Shown here one piece after another: positions 47,512 to 55,335 of a stretch of DNA of 64,000 bases. The stretch comes from Legionella moravica DSM 19234 (GTDB lineage: Bacteria; Pseudomonadota; Gammaproteobacteria; Legionellales; Legionellaceae), in the NCBI RefSeq assembly GCF_000423305.1, contig NZ_AUHS01000015.1:101076-165075 (forward strand), written 5' to 3'. The position numbers were made by a program, and so were the translations under genes. The notes below the pieces were generated by a model. The model had not been told where the DNA came from. It was given only the letters and a program-made list of their open reading frames with translations, and made no database searches. Every line of letters begins with the position of its first letter. Position 1 is the first letter of the stretch.

Positions 47512-47785
47512 AGTTATAAAGGTCTCTTTTTGTCATACGCTCATAATATAATGCAGCAATCAATCTCACCAAAAGAACTTTGTACATGGGGTGAAACGAT
47601 ACAGGAAGATCATTTATTTTTATTTAAAAATAAAACGCTACGAGGGGGTATACGCAACTTATTTTAACCCCCACACCCTAAAACCTCCCCCACGCTACGC
47701 GCGTTGGAGAGGGGGGGGGATCGAAGGAAGCTCATTTTTTCTGGACATTAGTGAGCCTGCGCGAGGCATGACCGTTTTATTGTTA
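47512..47785 (+). repeat. Interspersed palindromic repeat, copy 4 (right half), with relic 38-codon frame
   Basis: The first part (47512-47664) matches 63091-63240: ATAATGCAG, CTCAC.AAAA, GGAAGATCATTTATT and GCAACTTAT-type blocks are shared. An open frame (MQQSISPKELCTWGETIQED..., 47551-47667) runs through it, but the sister copy is interrupted by a stop, so coding is doubtful. The second part (from 47668) contains the family core CCCCCACGCTACGCGCGTTG and the outer end GCGCGAGGCATGACCG. This fills the gap before the MFS gene. Confidence 0.7.
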
Positions 47786-47817
47786 TGCACAGAGCAGCGT
47801 ATTAAAATCATGGGTAT

Positions 47818-49032
47818 TTATTTTGTTTTATAATTCCAAAATTTGGGTAATGCGTAACAGGATAGACCGACACCCAGGATGCACAAAATCCCTCCCGATA
47901 TCAGAGCTGTACTGATGCCAAAGCCAGCAGCTACAAAGCCTGCACGCGTATCACCTAGCCTTGGGCCGCTTAAATAGCTTATCATTTCAATTCCAGCCAA
48001 GCGTCCTCTCAGTTCTGTAGGTATTGTATTATTCCATAATGTACTGCGAAAAATTCCGCTTATTGCATCAAAGGCTCCAGATAATGCTAGAAATAAAAGC
48101 GCCAGCCACAAGGAGTTTGAAACCCCAAATCCAATGATTGAAGCACCCCAAAATGCAGCAGCAATGGCAATGGCTTTGCCATCATGTGATATTCTTGAGG
48201 TCCAACCACTGACAAAAGAAATAATCAGGGAACCTACAGCCGGTGCCGCATAAAGCAATCCTAGTGTTTTGGCACCTCCGTACGATTGTGCGATAGCAGG
48301 TAATAAGGCATTGGGCATGGCAAAAACCATGGCAATAAAATCAACAAAATAGCTCCCTATTAACTCTTGGCGGCTGAATGCGAATGAGAGACCTTGTTTT
48401 AAGGATGAAAAAATGGATGGATGCTCTTGTATAACCGGCTTTGGTATATTGTGCATAAGACCTAAACTGGTTAGGGAGAACATAAAAGTAAGAAAATCAA
48501 TTAGGTACGTTACCATAATTCCTAACTGCGCAATAATGAATCCAGCAATTGCAGGACCGACAATCATGCAAAAACTGAATTTAAAACTTCCAAGCGCCCC
48601 TACATTCTTATAATCTTCCGTTTTGACAATTTGCTGTGTAATGCTGTCAAAGGCCGGACGATGAAGACCTGTAATTGCAGACATTAGTGACGCAACAAGA
48701 AAAATTATAATTAAACTCGGGTTATTGCTGGAGGCGTTTAATGCAAGAAAACAGCATCCAATGGCAAGGAGCAGTTCGCTAATAATAAGAAGGGCACGTC
48801 GGTTGTAACGATCAGCAAATACGCCGCCAACCAGAGCAGTCAATAATAACGGTAAGAGCTGAATGAGACTAAGAAGTCCAACCATTAATGTAGATTCAGT
48901 CATGTGATAGATCTGATAAGGCAGCGCGACAAAAGTAATCATTGTTCCTATAAAGGATATAAATTGTCCTGAATACAGTAGACGAAAATCGCGGTTTGTT
49001 TTAAGCAGGGATAAATCGATTAAATGGCTCAT
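47818..49032 (-). CDS. MFS exporter of the EntS/MFS_3 type
   Basis: This is a 404-residue, twelve-helix drug or siderophore exporter. The N-terminus LLKTNRDFRLLYSGQFISFI and the loop FADRYNRRALLIISELL (MFS motif A region) are typical of the EntS-like MFS_3 group. SITQQIVKTEDYKNVGALGS and TIPTELRGRLAGIEMISYLS are further conserved pieces. An inverted repeat ATGTTCT-N16-AGAACAT at 49086-49115 lies about 55-85 bases upstream and may be an operator. The divergent or downstream context offers no substrate clue. Confidence 0.88.
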   Translation of the reverse strand: MSHLIDLSLLKTNRDFRLLYSGQFISFIGTMITFVALPYQIYHMTESTLMVGLLSLIQLLPLLLTALVGGVFADRYNRRALLIISELLLAIGCCFLALNASSNNPSLIIIFLVASLMSAITGLHRPAFDSITQQIVKTEDYKNVGALGSFKFSFCMIVGPAIAGFIIAQLGIMVTYLIDFLTFMFSLTSLGLMHNIPKPVIQEHPSIFSSLKQGLSFAFSRQELIGSYFVDFIAMVFAMPNALLPAIAQSYGGAKTLGLLYAAPAVGSLIISFVSGWTSRISHDGKAIAIAAAFWGASIIGFGVSNSLWLALLFLALSGAFDAISGIFRSTLWNNTIPTELRGRLAGIEMISYLSGPRLGDTRAGFVAAGFGISTALISGGILCILGVGLSCYALPKFWNYKTK

Positions 49033-49085
49033 TGCACCATCCGTATGGAACGTGAAGGGAATTAATTGAAATAAACAGACATTCT

Positions 49086-49115
49086 ATGTTCTTTTCATAC
49101 TTTTGTACAGAACAT
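49086..49115. promoter_or_regulatory. Inverted repeat upstream of the MFS gene
   Basis: ATGTTCT and AGAACAT are perfect 7-bp arms separated by 16 bases. They sit in the promoter region of the MFS exporter gene. A regulator cannot be named; the LuxR-type gene next door is a candidate only by proximity. Confidence 0.3.
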
Positions 49116-49227
49116 GTACTGATACTTTGGGTAATAGTCAAGAATGAATATAAACTACTCGATTATCAGAATATGCCTCAATAATTATTCGGGATATTGC
49201 GAGGTGGAATGTGTATAAAAGATACAT

Positions 49228-49947
49228 TCACACCAGGCCAGCATTGAGTTGAAAGAGCGTTTTAGGAATGATGTGCAAATACCCTAAAGAATATGCTTTC
49301 TCAATCAATTCTGATTTACTCGAACAACTGAGTTTATTTTTTATATTTTCCAAATAAGATTCGATCGTCCTAACCGACAGATTCAATTTCGTGCCTACGG
49401 CTTTTGCTGAATGCCCTCTTAACAAATAAAAAAAGCACTCCGTTTCTCGTTCAGAAAGACTTAGCTCGGGATAGTTATCTTCGATGATAAAACTTTTTTG
49501 ACCCAGTGCTTTGTTTGATTTGGTTTTTGACAACGACTCAAATTCATAAAGCAGCATTAAATTAAAAACATTGGTATGAGTGACATCATAAAAATGCTGG
49601 GCAATAGAAGTTAACTCATTGTCTTCATTTTTTAGTGCGAATTTTTCGCCGTATATAATTCGCCAATTATCATTGTGGTAACAATAACTACCTAAAATTC
49701 TCAATGTTTTCTGTTGCTGGATAACCAGCCTATCCTGACGATAAAATTCTTCATGTTCCTCGGACGCTTTACATTTCATATCGCAATAAGAGTAACCCTG
49801 CATTTTATCCAAGGTTTGAAAGCCGGATACTTGGAGAGAAATTGAATTCCCGAACATAAAATTGGAATTGATATCTAAAATAGAAAAATAACCGGGAATT
49901 TGATCGATCAAATGGTTTGTAGGCATTTTATTTGTATTTCGATTCAT
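49228..49947 (-). CDS. LuxR-family transcriptional regulator with N-terminal PAS-like sensor
   Basis: In this 239-residue protein the last 70 residues are a LuxR/GerE helix-turn-helix: LSERETECFFYLLRGHSAKAV, then LNLSVRTIESYLENIKNKL. The N-terminal 150 residues resemble a PAS-type sensory domain (YFSILDINSNFMFGNSISLQ; WRIIYGEKFALKNEDNEL), without an acyl-homoserine-lactone signature or a receiver domain. It belongs to a group of PAS-LuxR regulators frequent in Legionella. It is transcribed in the same direction as the MFS exporter, about 200 bases upstream of it, and may control that gene. The ligand is unknown. Confidence 0.85.
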   Translation of the reverse strand: MNRNTNKMPTNHLIDQIPGYFSILDINSNFMFGNSISLQVSGFQTLDKMQGYSYCDMKCKASEEHEEFYRQDRLVIQQQKTLRILGSYCYHNDNWRIIYGEKFALKNEDNELTSIAQHFYDVTHTNVFNLMLLYEFESLSKTKSNKALGQKSFIIEDNYPELSLSERETECFFYLLRGHSAKAVGTKLNLSVRTIESYLENIKNKLSCSSKSELIEKAYSLGYLHIIPKTLFQLNAGLV

Positions 49948-50148
49948 TTATGGCTCTTTTGCTCATATTTTGTACTGTTATTTTCCATCAAATCAATAAA
50001 AAATGCAAGAGATATCACTTTTCAAGGCAAAAAAAAAGCAATAAAGACCGAAAGCAACCAACAATTAAACTTAATAAGTAACAGCACCCCAAAATGCATG
50101 TATGCATTTATTTGTCGACAGAATACCGTATTTTATACGCTTACCTAA

Positions 50149-51211
50149 GTATTTTGTTATCTATTACAATTCCTGCCTTTAATGTTGAAGAACAAGATGT
50201 GGATCATTCTACCAGGGGCTGTTGACAATGACTTGCTTACCCTATATTTCGAGTTTTATGCGCGGAATCGATTAATGAACGCATTTTAAGTGAAGAACCG
50301 ACATAAAGTGTAGGAAGTTGAGGTAAATAGATTAGATGAACTATCAACAGAGACTAAAAGTTGATAACAAATCACCAAAGTAGGTTTGTCAGGCACATCA
50401 AACTCTGACCAGGTTAACCGCATTCGAATGGAACAAAATGAACAAAGTGTTAATTTTTCCTTAATGATCCCCTGATAAAATTGTTTTAATTCTGAACATT
50501 TTGCGTGGTGCGTTTGTGAGGATTATATGGAGCTATTAGGGGACTATCCAAAAGCAGTTGCAACAATTTGAGGAAAGCACTAAAAATTAACAAACCGAGA
50601 TTGATTTGATTGAAGAAAAAACGCGCCAATTAGAACTGGGACTTGCAGAACTACTGGCACAATAAGTTGAAAGGGAAACTCGGGAAAAAGGATGTTTTAG
50701 CTGTAACATACTTTAGTTTTTAATGTTAAAATAAAGAGGTACTATGGACTATACGGAGTTCGGTGTCTCGCGATTTTGGAAATAAATTATGAGTAGTTAA
50801 CAGCCACTAAACGTACTTGAGTTTAAACGGTTGCTAATAAGATTGTAACAGGAACTATGATGGAACGTGACGGATATCCTTCTAATTTAAATGACAGTGC
50901 CAATTTGACTCATCCTTGGGTTCAATTGCTTAAAAACAGACGTCATTCCCCAAGTGTATTTTGCTCATCAAGAGTATTCCTGCATGGCTATAGTACCTAT
51001 CACAGGAAAAGCTTATATCGAGTCTGTTCAAGCTACGTGTTGTTTTTCAAAAACATTGGTGCTTGTTTGTCTTTTTTTATAACAAATAGAACTCAAGTCA
51101 TGTTTTATGGATTTGCTCAATTGAGTCGGAATTTTTTCGCTAACGACTCTGATTTTTATAAAAAACAGAGGATTACCAATGACTAATTTATTATTCGAAG
51201 AAGGATAGCCT
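50149..51211. other. Gene-free decayed region before the Ole-like operon
   Basis: No intact gene is supported here. Pieces of coding-like sequence interrupted by stops are scattered between 50250 and 50670 (see relic entry). A 109-codon open frame at 50857-51186 shows no recognisable motif, odd composition and no clear ribosome-binding site, so I do not call it a gene. The last 30 bases hold the ribosome-binding site AAGGA of the synthase gene at 51212. Confidence 0.5.
50385..50665 (+). pseudogene. Relic of a coiled-coil protein gene
   Basis: In-frame fragments on the plus strand read VGLSGTSNSDQVNRIRMEQN then QSVNFSLMIP and a stop at about 50477. A second piece at about 50549-50665 reads IQKQLQQFEESTKN-stop-QTEIDLIEEKTRQ, then LELGLAELLAQ and a stop. 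The second piece is a heptad-like coiled coil. Stops and frame changes show it is decayed. The original family cannot be named; mobilisation or plasmid proteins have similar helical segments. Confidence 0.35.
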
Positions 51212-52198
51212 ATGCCAGCCATTAAAATTACAGGAACCGGTAATTATTTACCTCTGAACAAGGTGTTTTCTACAGAATTGGATGTTCGTTTAGGTTTGCC
51301 ACCTGGTACGGTGGAAAAAAAATCTGGACTTATTTCCAGACACTTTGCTTCACCTGAAGAAACAAGTTCTTATATGGGAGCACAAGCGGCATTAAAAGCC
51401 ATTGAACAGGCCGGAATTCGTTTAACCGAGATTGATGCCATCATCAGTGCGAGTGGAGTAGGGGAACAACTGATACCATGTACTGCAGCATTGATCCAAA
51501 AACAACTGGGTCTCGAGGAGTCGGGAATCAGTTGTTTTGACATCAACAGCACGTGCCTGAGCTTCATAACCGCTCTTGATGTTGCCTCTTACCTGATTGA
51601 CGGCGGCCGATTTAACCGAATTTTGATTGTTTCAAGCGACATTGCTTCTGCCGGTATTGATTGGACAGATTTAGAAACCTGCACCATTTTTGGCGATGGC
51701 GCAGCTGCTTGTCTGGTAGAAAAAAGCGATGGTTCCCAACGTATTTTAGGTTCGCATCTCATTACAAACAGCAATGGTTCAACTTATTGTCAGGTAATCG
51801 CTGGAGGGACACTGATACCACCTTCTAAAGCAGGTCGCGATCCGCGTTCTGATCTCTTTTACATGGATGGTAAAAAAGTATTTAAATTAGCCTCAAAATT
51901 AGTAGATCAATTGACCGATGAGTTAATGACGCGAGCAGGAGTGACACTGGCCGATATTGATTGGGTTGTTCCTCATCAAGCCAGTTTGCTTGCGATGCAT
52001 CATATACGAAAACGACTTAATCTTTCTAAAGATAAATTTGTTGATATCTATGCACATCATGGTAACCAGATTGCTGCTTCAATACCCACAGTACTGAATC
52101 ATCTTGTACGTAATGAAAAAATTCAACGAGGAGATCTGGTATTTTTATTGGGTACAGGTGCAGGATTGAGTGCTGGCGGAATCGTTTTGGAGTTTTGA
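51212..52198 (+). CDS. 3-oxoacyl-ACP synthase III-family (OleA/FabH-like) condensing enzyme
   Basis: The 328-residue thiolase-fold protein has the catalytic triad Cys115 (DINSTCLSFITA), His255 (VVPHQASLLAMHH) and Asn285 (YAHHGNQIAASIP), and the C-terminal GTGAGLSAGGIVLEF of KAS III. It joins acyl-thioesters by Claisen condensation. It heads a four-gene operon with a 3-beta-HSD-type reductase, a metallo-beta-lactamase-fold protein and an adenylate-forming enzyme. The downstream reductase starts one base after its stop. This argues for a specialised OleA-like or long-chain condensing role rather than housekeeping FabH. AAGGA is spaced seven bases before the ATG. Chain length and acceptor are unknown. 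Confidence 0.88.
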   Translation: MPAIKITGTGNYLPLNKVFSTELDVRLGLPPGTVEKKSGLISRHFASPEETSSYMGAQAALKAIEQAGIRLTEIDAIISASGVGEQLIPCTAALIQKQLGLEESGISCFDINSTCLSFITALDVASYLIDGGRFNRILIVSSDIASAGIDWTDLETCTIFGDGAAACLVEKSDGSQRILGSHLITNSNGSTYCQVIAGGTLIPPSKAGRDPRSDLFYMDGKKVFKLASKLVDQLTDELMTRAGVTLADIDWVVPHQASLLAMHHIRKRLNLSKDKFVDIYAHHGNQIAASIPTVLNHLVRNEKIQRGDLVFLLGTGAGLSAGGIVLEF

Positions 52199-52199
52199 T

Positions 52200-53183
52200 A
52201 TGCATTGCTTGGTCACAGGAAGTACTGGCTGTCTTGGAATGAATTTAACTCGACGGTTGCTCGAGCAAGGACATGACGTTCTCGCCTTGGGGCGAAATAA
52301 ATTGCTGGGTGATCAACTTAATCAAATGGGTGCTCATTTTATTCCCCTGGATTTGAAAGAACGAGACTCCCTGAAAACTGTTGCAACAGGCGTGGATGTT
52401 ATTTTTCATTGCGCAGCTTTATCAAGCCCATGGGGTACTTTTAAGGAGTTTTATGAGGCAAATGTAGTTGCAACCCAAAACGTAATTGACGCAACACCCT
52501 ATGATGCTCGACTTGTTTATGTTTCATCACCCAGTATTTATTTTGATTTTAAAGAACGTTATAACATTAAAGAAGATGCTTTATTACCCCAAACTCCGGC
52601 AAACCATTATGTTAAAACAAAATTGTTAGCTGAATCCTTAATTGATGAGGCATATAAAGCCAAACAACTTCGCGTTATTACTTTACGACCAAGAGCTATT
52701 TTTGGGCCTTATGATCGTTCAATTATTCCTCGCATTTTAAAATCTGAAAAAAATGGAGTGCTTCCTATAATCGGGAGCGGAGATAATTTGATTGACATCA
52801 CTTATGTGGATAATGTGGTGGATGGTTTGATTCTTGCCGCTCACGCGGATCCCCGTTTTTTTGGAAATAAATACAACCTGACTAATGGTGAACCCAAAAC
52901 ATTGATTGCAATACTTGATCTCCTATTCAACGCCTTAAAAAAACCGTTAACTGTTCGAACCGTCCCTTATTCAAAAGCTCATTTTTTGGCTCAATGCCTT
53001 GAGCTAATACACAGCCTTCCATTCATTAAAAAAGAACCGATTTTAACTCGATACAGTGCGGGAGTTCTTAATTTTGGACAGACTTTAAATATTGACGCTG
53101 CGATTAGGGATTTAAAGTACAGTCCTAATGTGAGCATTGAACAAGGTTTTGAATTATACGCAAAATGGAGCACTTCTTTATGA
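52200..53183 (+). CDS. NAD(P)-dependent 3-beta-HSD/epimerase-type reductase (OleD-like)
   Basis: This is a 327-residue extended SDR. The nucleotide-binding motif is VTGSTGCLGMNLTRRLL at residue 5 onward. The active-site pair is Tyr137 and Lys141 in HYVKTKLLAES, with the upstream serines in VYVSSPSIY. The C-terminal half (GDNLIDITYVDNVVDGLILA) is like 3-beta-hydroxysteroid dehydrogenases, the family of OleD, which reduces 2-alkyl-3-keto acids. The ATG at 52200 lies one base after the synthase stop (TGATATG) and its stop overlaps the next start (ATGA). It probably reduces the product of the preceding synthase; this is inference from order and family. Confidence 0.86.
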   Translation: MHCLVTGSTGCLGMNLTRRLLEQGHDVLALGRNKLLGDQLNQMGAHFIPLDLKERDSLKTVATGVDVIFHCAALSSPWGTFKEFYEANVVATQNVIDATPYDARLVYVSSPSIYFDFKERYNIKEDALLPQTPANHYVKTKLLAESLIDEAYKAKQLRVITLRPRAIFGPYDRSIIPRILKSEKNGVLPIIGSGDNLIDITYVDNVVDGLILAAHADPRFFGNKYNLTNGEPKTLIAILDLLFNALKKPLTVRTVPYSKAHFLAQCLELIHSLPFIKKEPILTRYSAGVLNFGQTLNIDAAIRDLKYSPNVSIEQGFELYAKWSTSL

Positions 53184-54001
53184 TTGAATATCGATTGTTT
53201 GAAGCAGGATATTGCAGTCACTGCGAACGAATGACGCGGAGTAATGGACCGCTCAAGAAGTCAAAATATCCGGCATTATGTGCTCTGATAAAGCACCCGG
53301 AACAGGGTTATATCTTATTCGATACAGGATATAGTGATCGATTTTTTCAGCTGACTAAAAAATTTCCATTCTCTCTTTATAGGCATTTGACTCCTGTAGT
53401 TTTAAAACACTCTTTAAAAGAGCAACTAATACAGAACAACATCCTTCCGAAGGAAATCAAGTATATTGTGATTTCCCATTTTCATGCGGATCACATTGGA
53501 GGAATTATTGACTTTCCCAATGCACGCTTTATATGCCATCCTTCTGCAATTGAGGATGTCAGGAATAAAAAAGGAATTAGGGCGTTAATGCAAGGATTTT
53601 TACCAAAGCTATTGCCTGAAGATTTTTATCAACGAGTCATTACGTTAGACATGGATATCTCTCTTCCGGCCAGTTTGATGCCTTTTGCTTCCGGTTTTGA
53701 TTTGTTTGGTGATGGTCAGCTTTTTGCCATCAGCTTGCCTGGTCACGCAAAAGGTCAAATTGGCTTGTATTTTCAATCAAAAAAAGAGACCTTTTTAATC
53801 GCAGACAGTTGCTGGCATCAAGAAACATACAAAAACCTGGTGTTTCCATCTGAGTTAACCTATCTCATTCACCACAATAAAAAAGAGTATCTTCAAACGA
53901 TCAGAAGTTTAAATGCCTTAAGTAATCAAAATAAGGAAATAGACATTATTCCATCGCATTGCAAGATTATCTCTGAAACACTAGAAGGTAATGCCCGATG
54001 A
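53180..54001 (+). CDS. Metallo-beta-lactamase-fold hydrolase (lactonase-like)
   Basis: The 273-residue protein has the MBL zinc motif SHFHADHIGG (His100, His102, Asp104, His105). Further ligands are plausible in SLPGHAKGQIGLY and in IADSCWHQETY, and PSHCKII is near the C-terminus. The N-terminus (GYCSHCERMTR) has a two-cysteine element. Similar proteins hydrolyse lactones or thioesters. It overlaps both neighbours by ATGA (53180-53183 and 53998-54001), so all four genes are coupled. In Ole clusters this position would hold the alpha/beta-hydrolase OleB; here an MBL protein appears to take its place. Confidence 0.85.
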   Translation: MIEYRLFEAGYCSHCERMTRSNGPLKKSKYPALCALIKHPEQGYILFDTGYSDRFFQLTKKFPFSLYRHLTPVVLKHSLKEQLIQNNILPKEIKYIVISHFHADHIGGIIDFPNARFICHPSAIEDVRNKKGIRALMQGFLPKLLPEDFYQRVITLDMDISLPASLMPFASGFDLFGDGQLFAISLPGHAKGQIGLYFQSKKETFLIADSCWHQETYKNLVFPSELTYLIHHNKKEYLQTIRSLNALSNQNKEIDIIPSHCKIISETLEGNAR

Positions 54002-55275
54002 TAGTACGTATAGTGTATTACTATTTTAAAACTCTATTTTTACAGCGTTGGTTTACCTCAAGAGATCAACTTCTTCGTTACCAGCAAAAAAAATTTAAAG
54101 CATTGGTCAAAAACACCTTATCCAAATCTCCATTCTATAAAGACTATTTAGATAAACCATTTGAACAATGGCCTGTTATTAACAAAAACATCATGATGGA
54201 ACATTTCGATTCAATTAATACCCTGAGAATAAAAAAGAGTGATGCGCTTAAGGTTGCTCTGAACGCAGAACAATCAAGGGATTTTTCAGCATTGATCGGT
54301 AACATTGCAGTTGGTTTGTCTTCTGGAACCAGCACTCAACGTGGTCTTTTTCTTGTAAGCAACAAGGAACGCAGCATGTGGGCAGGAATCTTATTGGCTA
54401 AAGTACTTCCTTCTGGCTTGAAAACCAATGAACGAATTGCTTTTTTTCTAAGGGCTAACAACCGACTTTATATGACGCTGAACAAAAGCAGGAGGATACA
54501 GTTCACCTTTTTTGACTTGCTTGATGACTTTGATACCCAAATCGATCAATTAAATACGCTGCAACCCACGATTTTGTCTGCACCTGCCAGTGTTCTGGTT
54601 GCATTATCAAGACAGATCATACGTTTGAATATTTCACCTAAAAAAATTTTTTCCGTAGCAGAAGTGCTTGATAAACACGATGAAGCCCTGATACAAAAAG
54701 CCTTCAAGTGCCAGGTATCTCAAGTGTATCAATGCACGGAAGGGTTTCTGGCTGTCAGCGATAAACAAACGAACCATTTAACCATGAATGAAGAGTTCCT
54801 CATTATTGAAAAAGAATGGGTGGATGAACATCGTTTTATACCAATTATCACTGATTTGCTGCGCACCACTCAGCCCATGATCCGATATCGACTCGATGAT
54901 GTTCTTGTTGAAGATCAATCAGGTCATGTGTTTACCCGTTTATCAACAATTGAAGGGCGTGTAGGTGATATTTGTTATGGCGTGAAAGAAGATAAGGTCA
55001 TACCTGTTTTTGCTGATTTGATAAGACAACAGATGGCCAGTTTTCCTTTCGATTTTGATGATTATCGAATTACACAGCATGCTTTCAATGAATTTAAGAT
55101 ACAAACGCTTCCTGAGATAAGTGAAAAAGAAGCGCTTGTACTGCATTTGAATCAGTTGTTTGAATCTAAAGGTTGTGAGTTACCTGTCTGGATCTGGAGC
55201 CAATTCGAAGACAATTCCAGAGGAGTCAAAACACGCCGTATACAGTGCATAATGGATAATAAGCCTCTGCAATGA
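53998..55275 (+). CDS. Adenylate-forming enzyme, F390-synthetase/PaaK-like
   Basis: The 425-residue protein has the ATP-binding loop VGLSSGTSTQRGLFLVS (SSGTS-type P-loop). It has an acidic motif region YQCTEGFLAVS and the aspartate motif MIRYRLDDVLVED of the ANL superfamily, in the compact form of coenzyme F390 synthetase and phenylacetate-CoA ligase relatives. It contains TRRIQC near the C-terminus instead of a full lysine-bearing domain. It would activate a carboxylic acid as acyl-adenylate. Its start overlaps the MBL gene by ATGA. OleC-type beta-lactone synthetases are longer, so equivalence is by operon position only. Confidence 0.8.
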   Translation: MIVRIVYYYFKTLFLQRWFTSRDQLLRYQQKKFKALVKNTLSKSPFYKDYLDKPFEQWPVINKNIMMEHFDSINTLRIKKSDALKVALNAEQSRDFSALIGNIAVGLSSGTSTQRGLFLVSNKERSMWAGILLAKVLPSGLKTNERIAFFLRANNRLYMTLNKSRRIQFTFFDLLDDFDTQIDQLNTLQPTILSAPASVLVALSRQIIRLNISPKKIFSVAEVLDKHDEALIQKAFKCQVSQVYQCTEGFLAVSDKQTNHLTMNEEFLIIEKEWVDEHRFIPIITDLLRTTQPMIRYRLDDVLVEDQSGHVFTRLSTIEGRVGDICYGVKEDKVIPVFADLIRQQMASFPFDFDDYRITQHAFNEFKIQTLPEISEKEALVLHLNQLFESKGCELPVWIWSQFEDNSRGVKTRRIQCIMDNKPLQ

Positions 55276-55335
55276 ACAAAACATGAATGTACCTGGTTGG
55301 CCTGTGAGTCAGCCTTATTCATCGAATGAATGGGA

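Larger units (their letters stand above)
45070..47519. mobile_element. Cassette with perfect 62-bp terminal inverted repeats carrying a DUF1566 gene
   Basis: The segment is bounded by 62-bp arms that are identical in inverted orientation (45082-45143 and 47446-47507). Beyond them on both sides lies TTATAA (45070-45075 and 47514-47519), which could be a target duplication. Inside are a decayed XRE-type regulator and the intact DUF1566 surface-protein gene; no transposase or recombinase is present. The outer flanks are the two halves of an interspersed repeat that is uninterrupted at about 63.09 kb (ACTATAAATGTTTTTTTTTG). The unit could be a non-autonomous transposon, or an invertible segment, since identical inverted arms also permit inversion. 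Mobility is inference. Confidence 0.65.

Noticed and set aside
50857..51186. 109-codon plus-strand open frame before the Ole-like operon
   Set aside because: No recognisable motif, unusual residue composition, no good ribosome-binding site, and it sits in decayed DNA.
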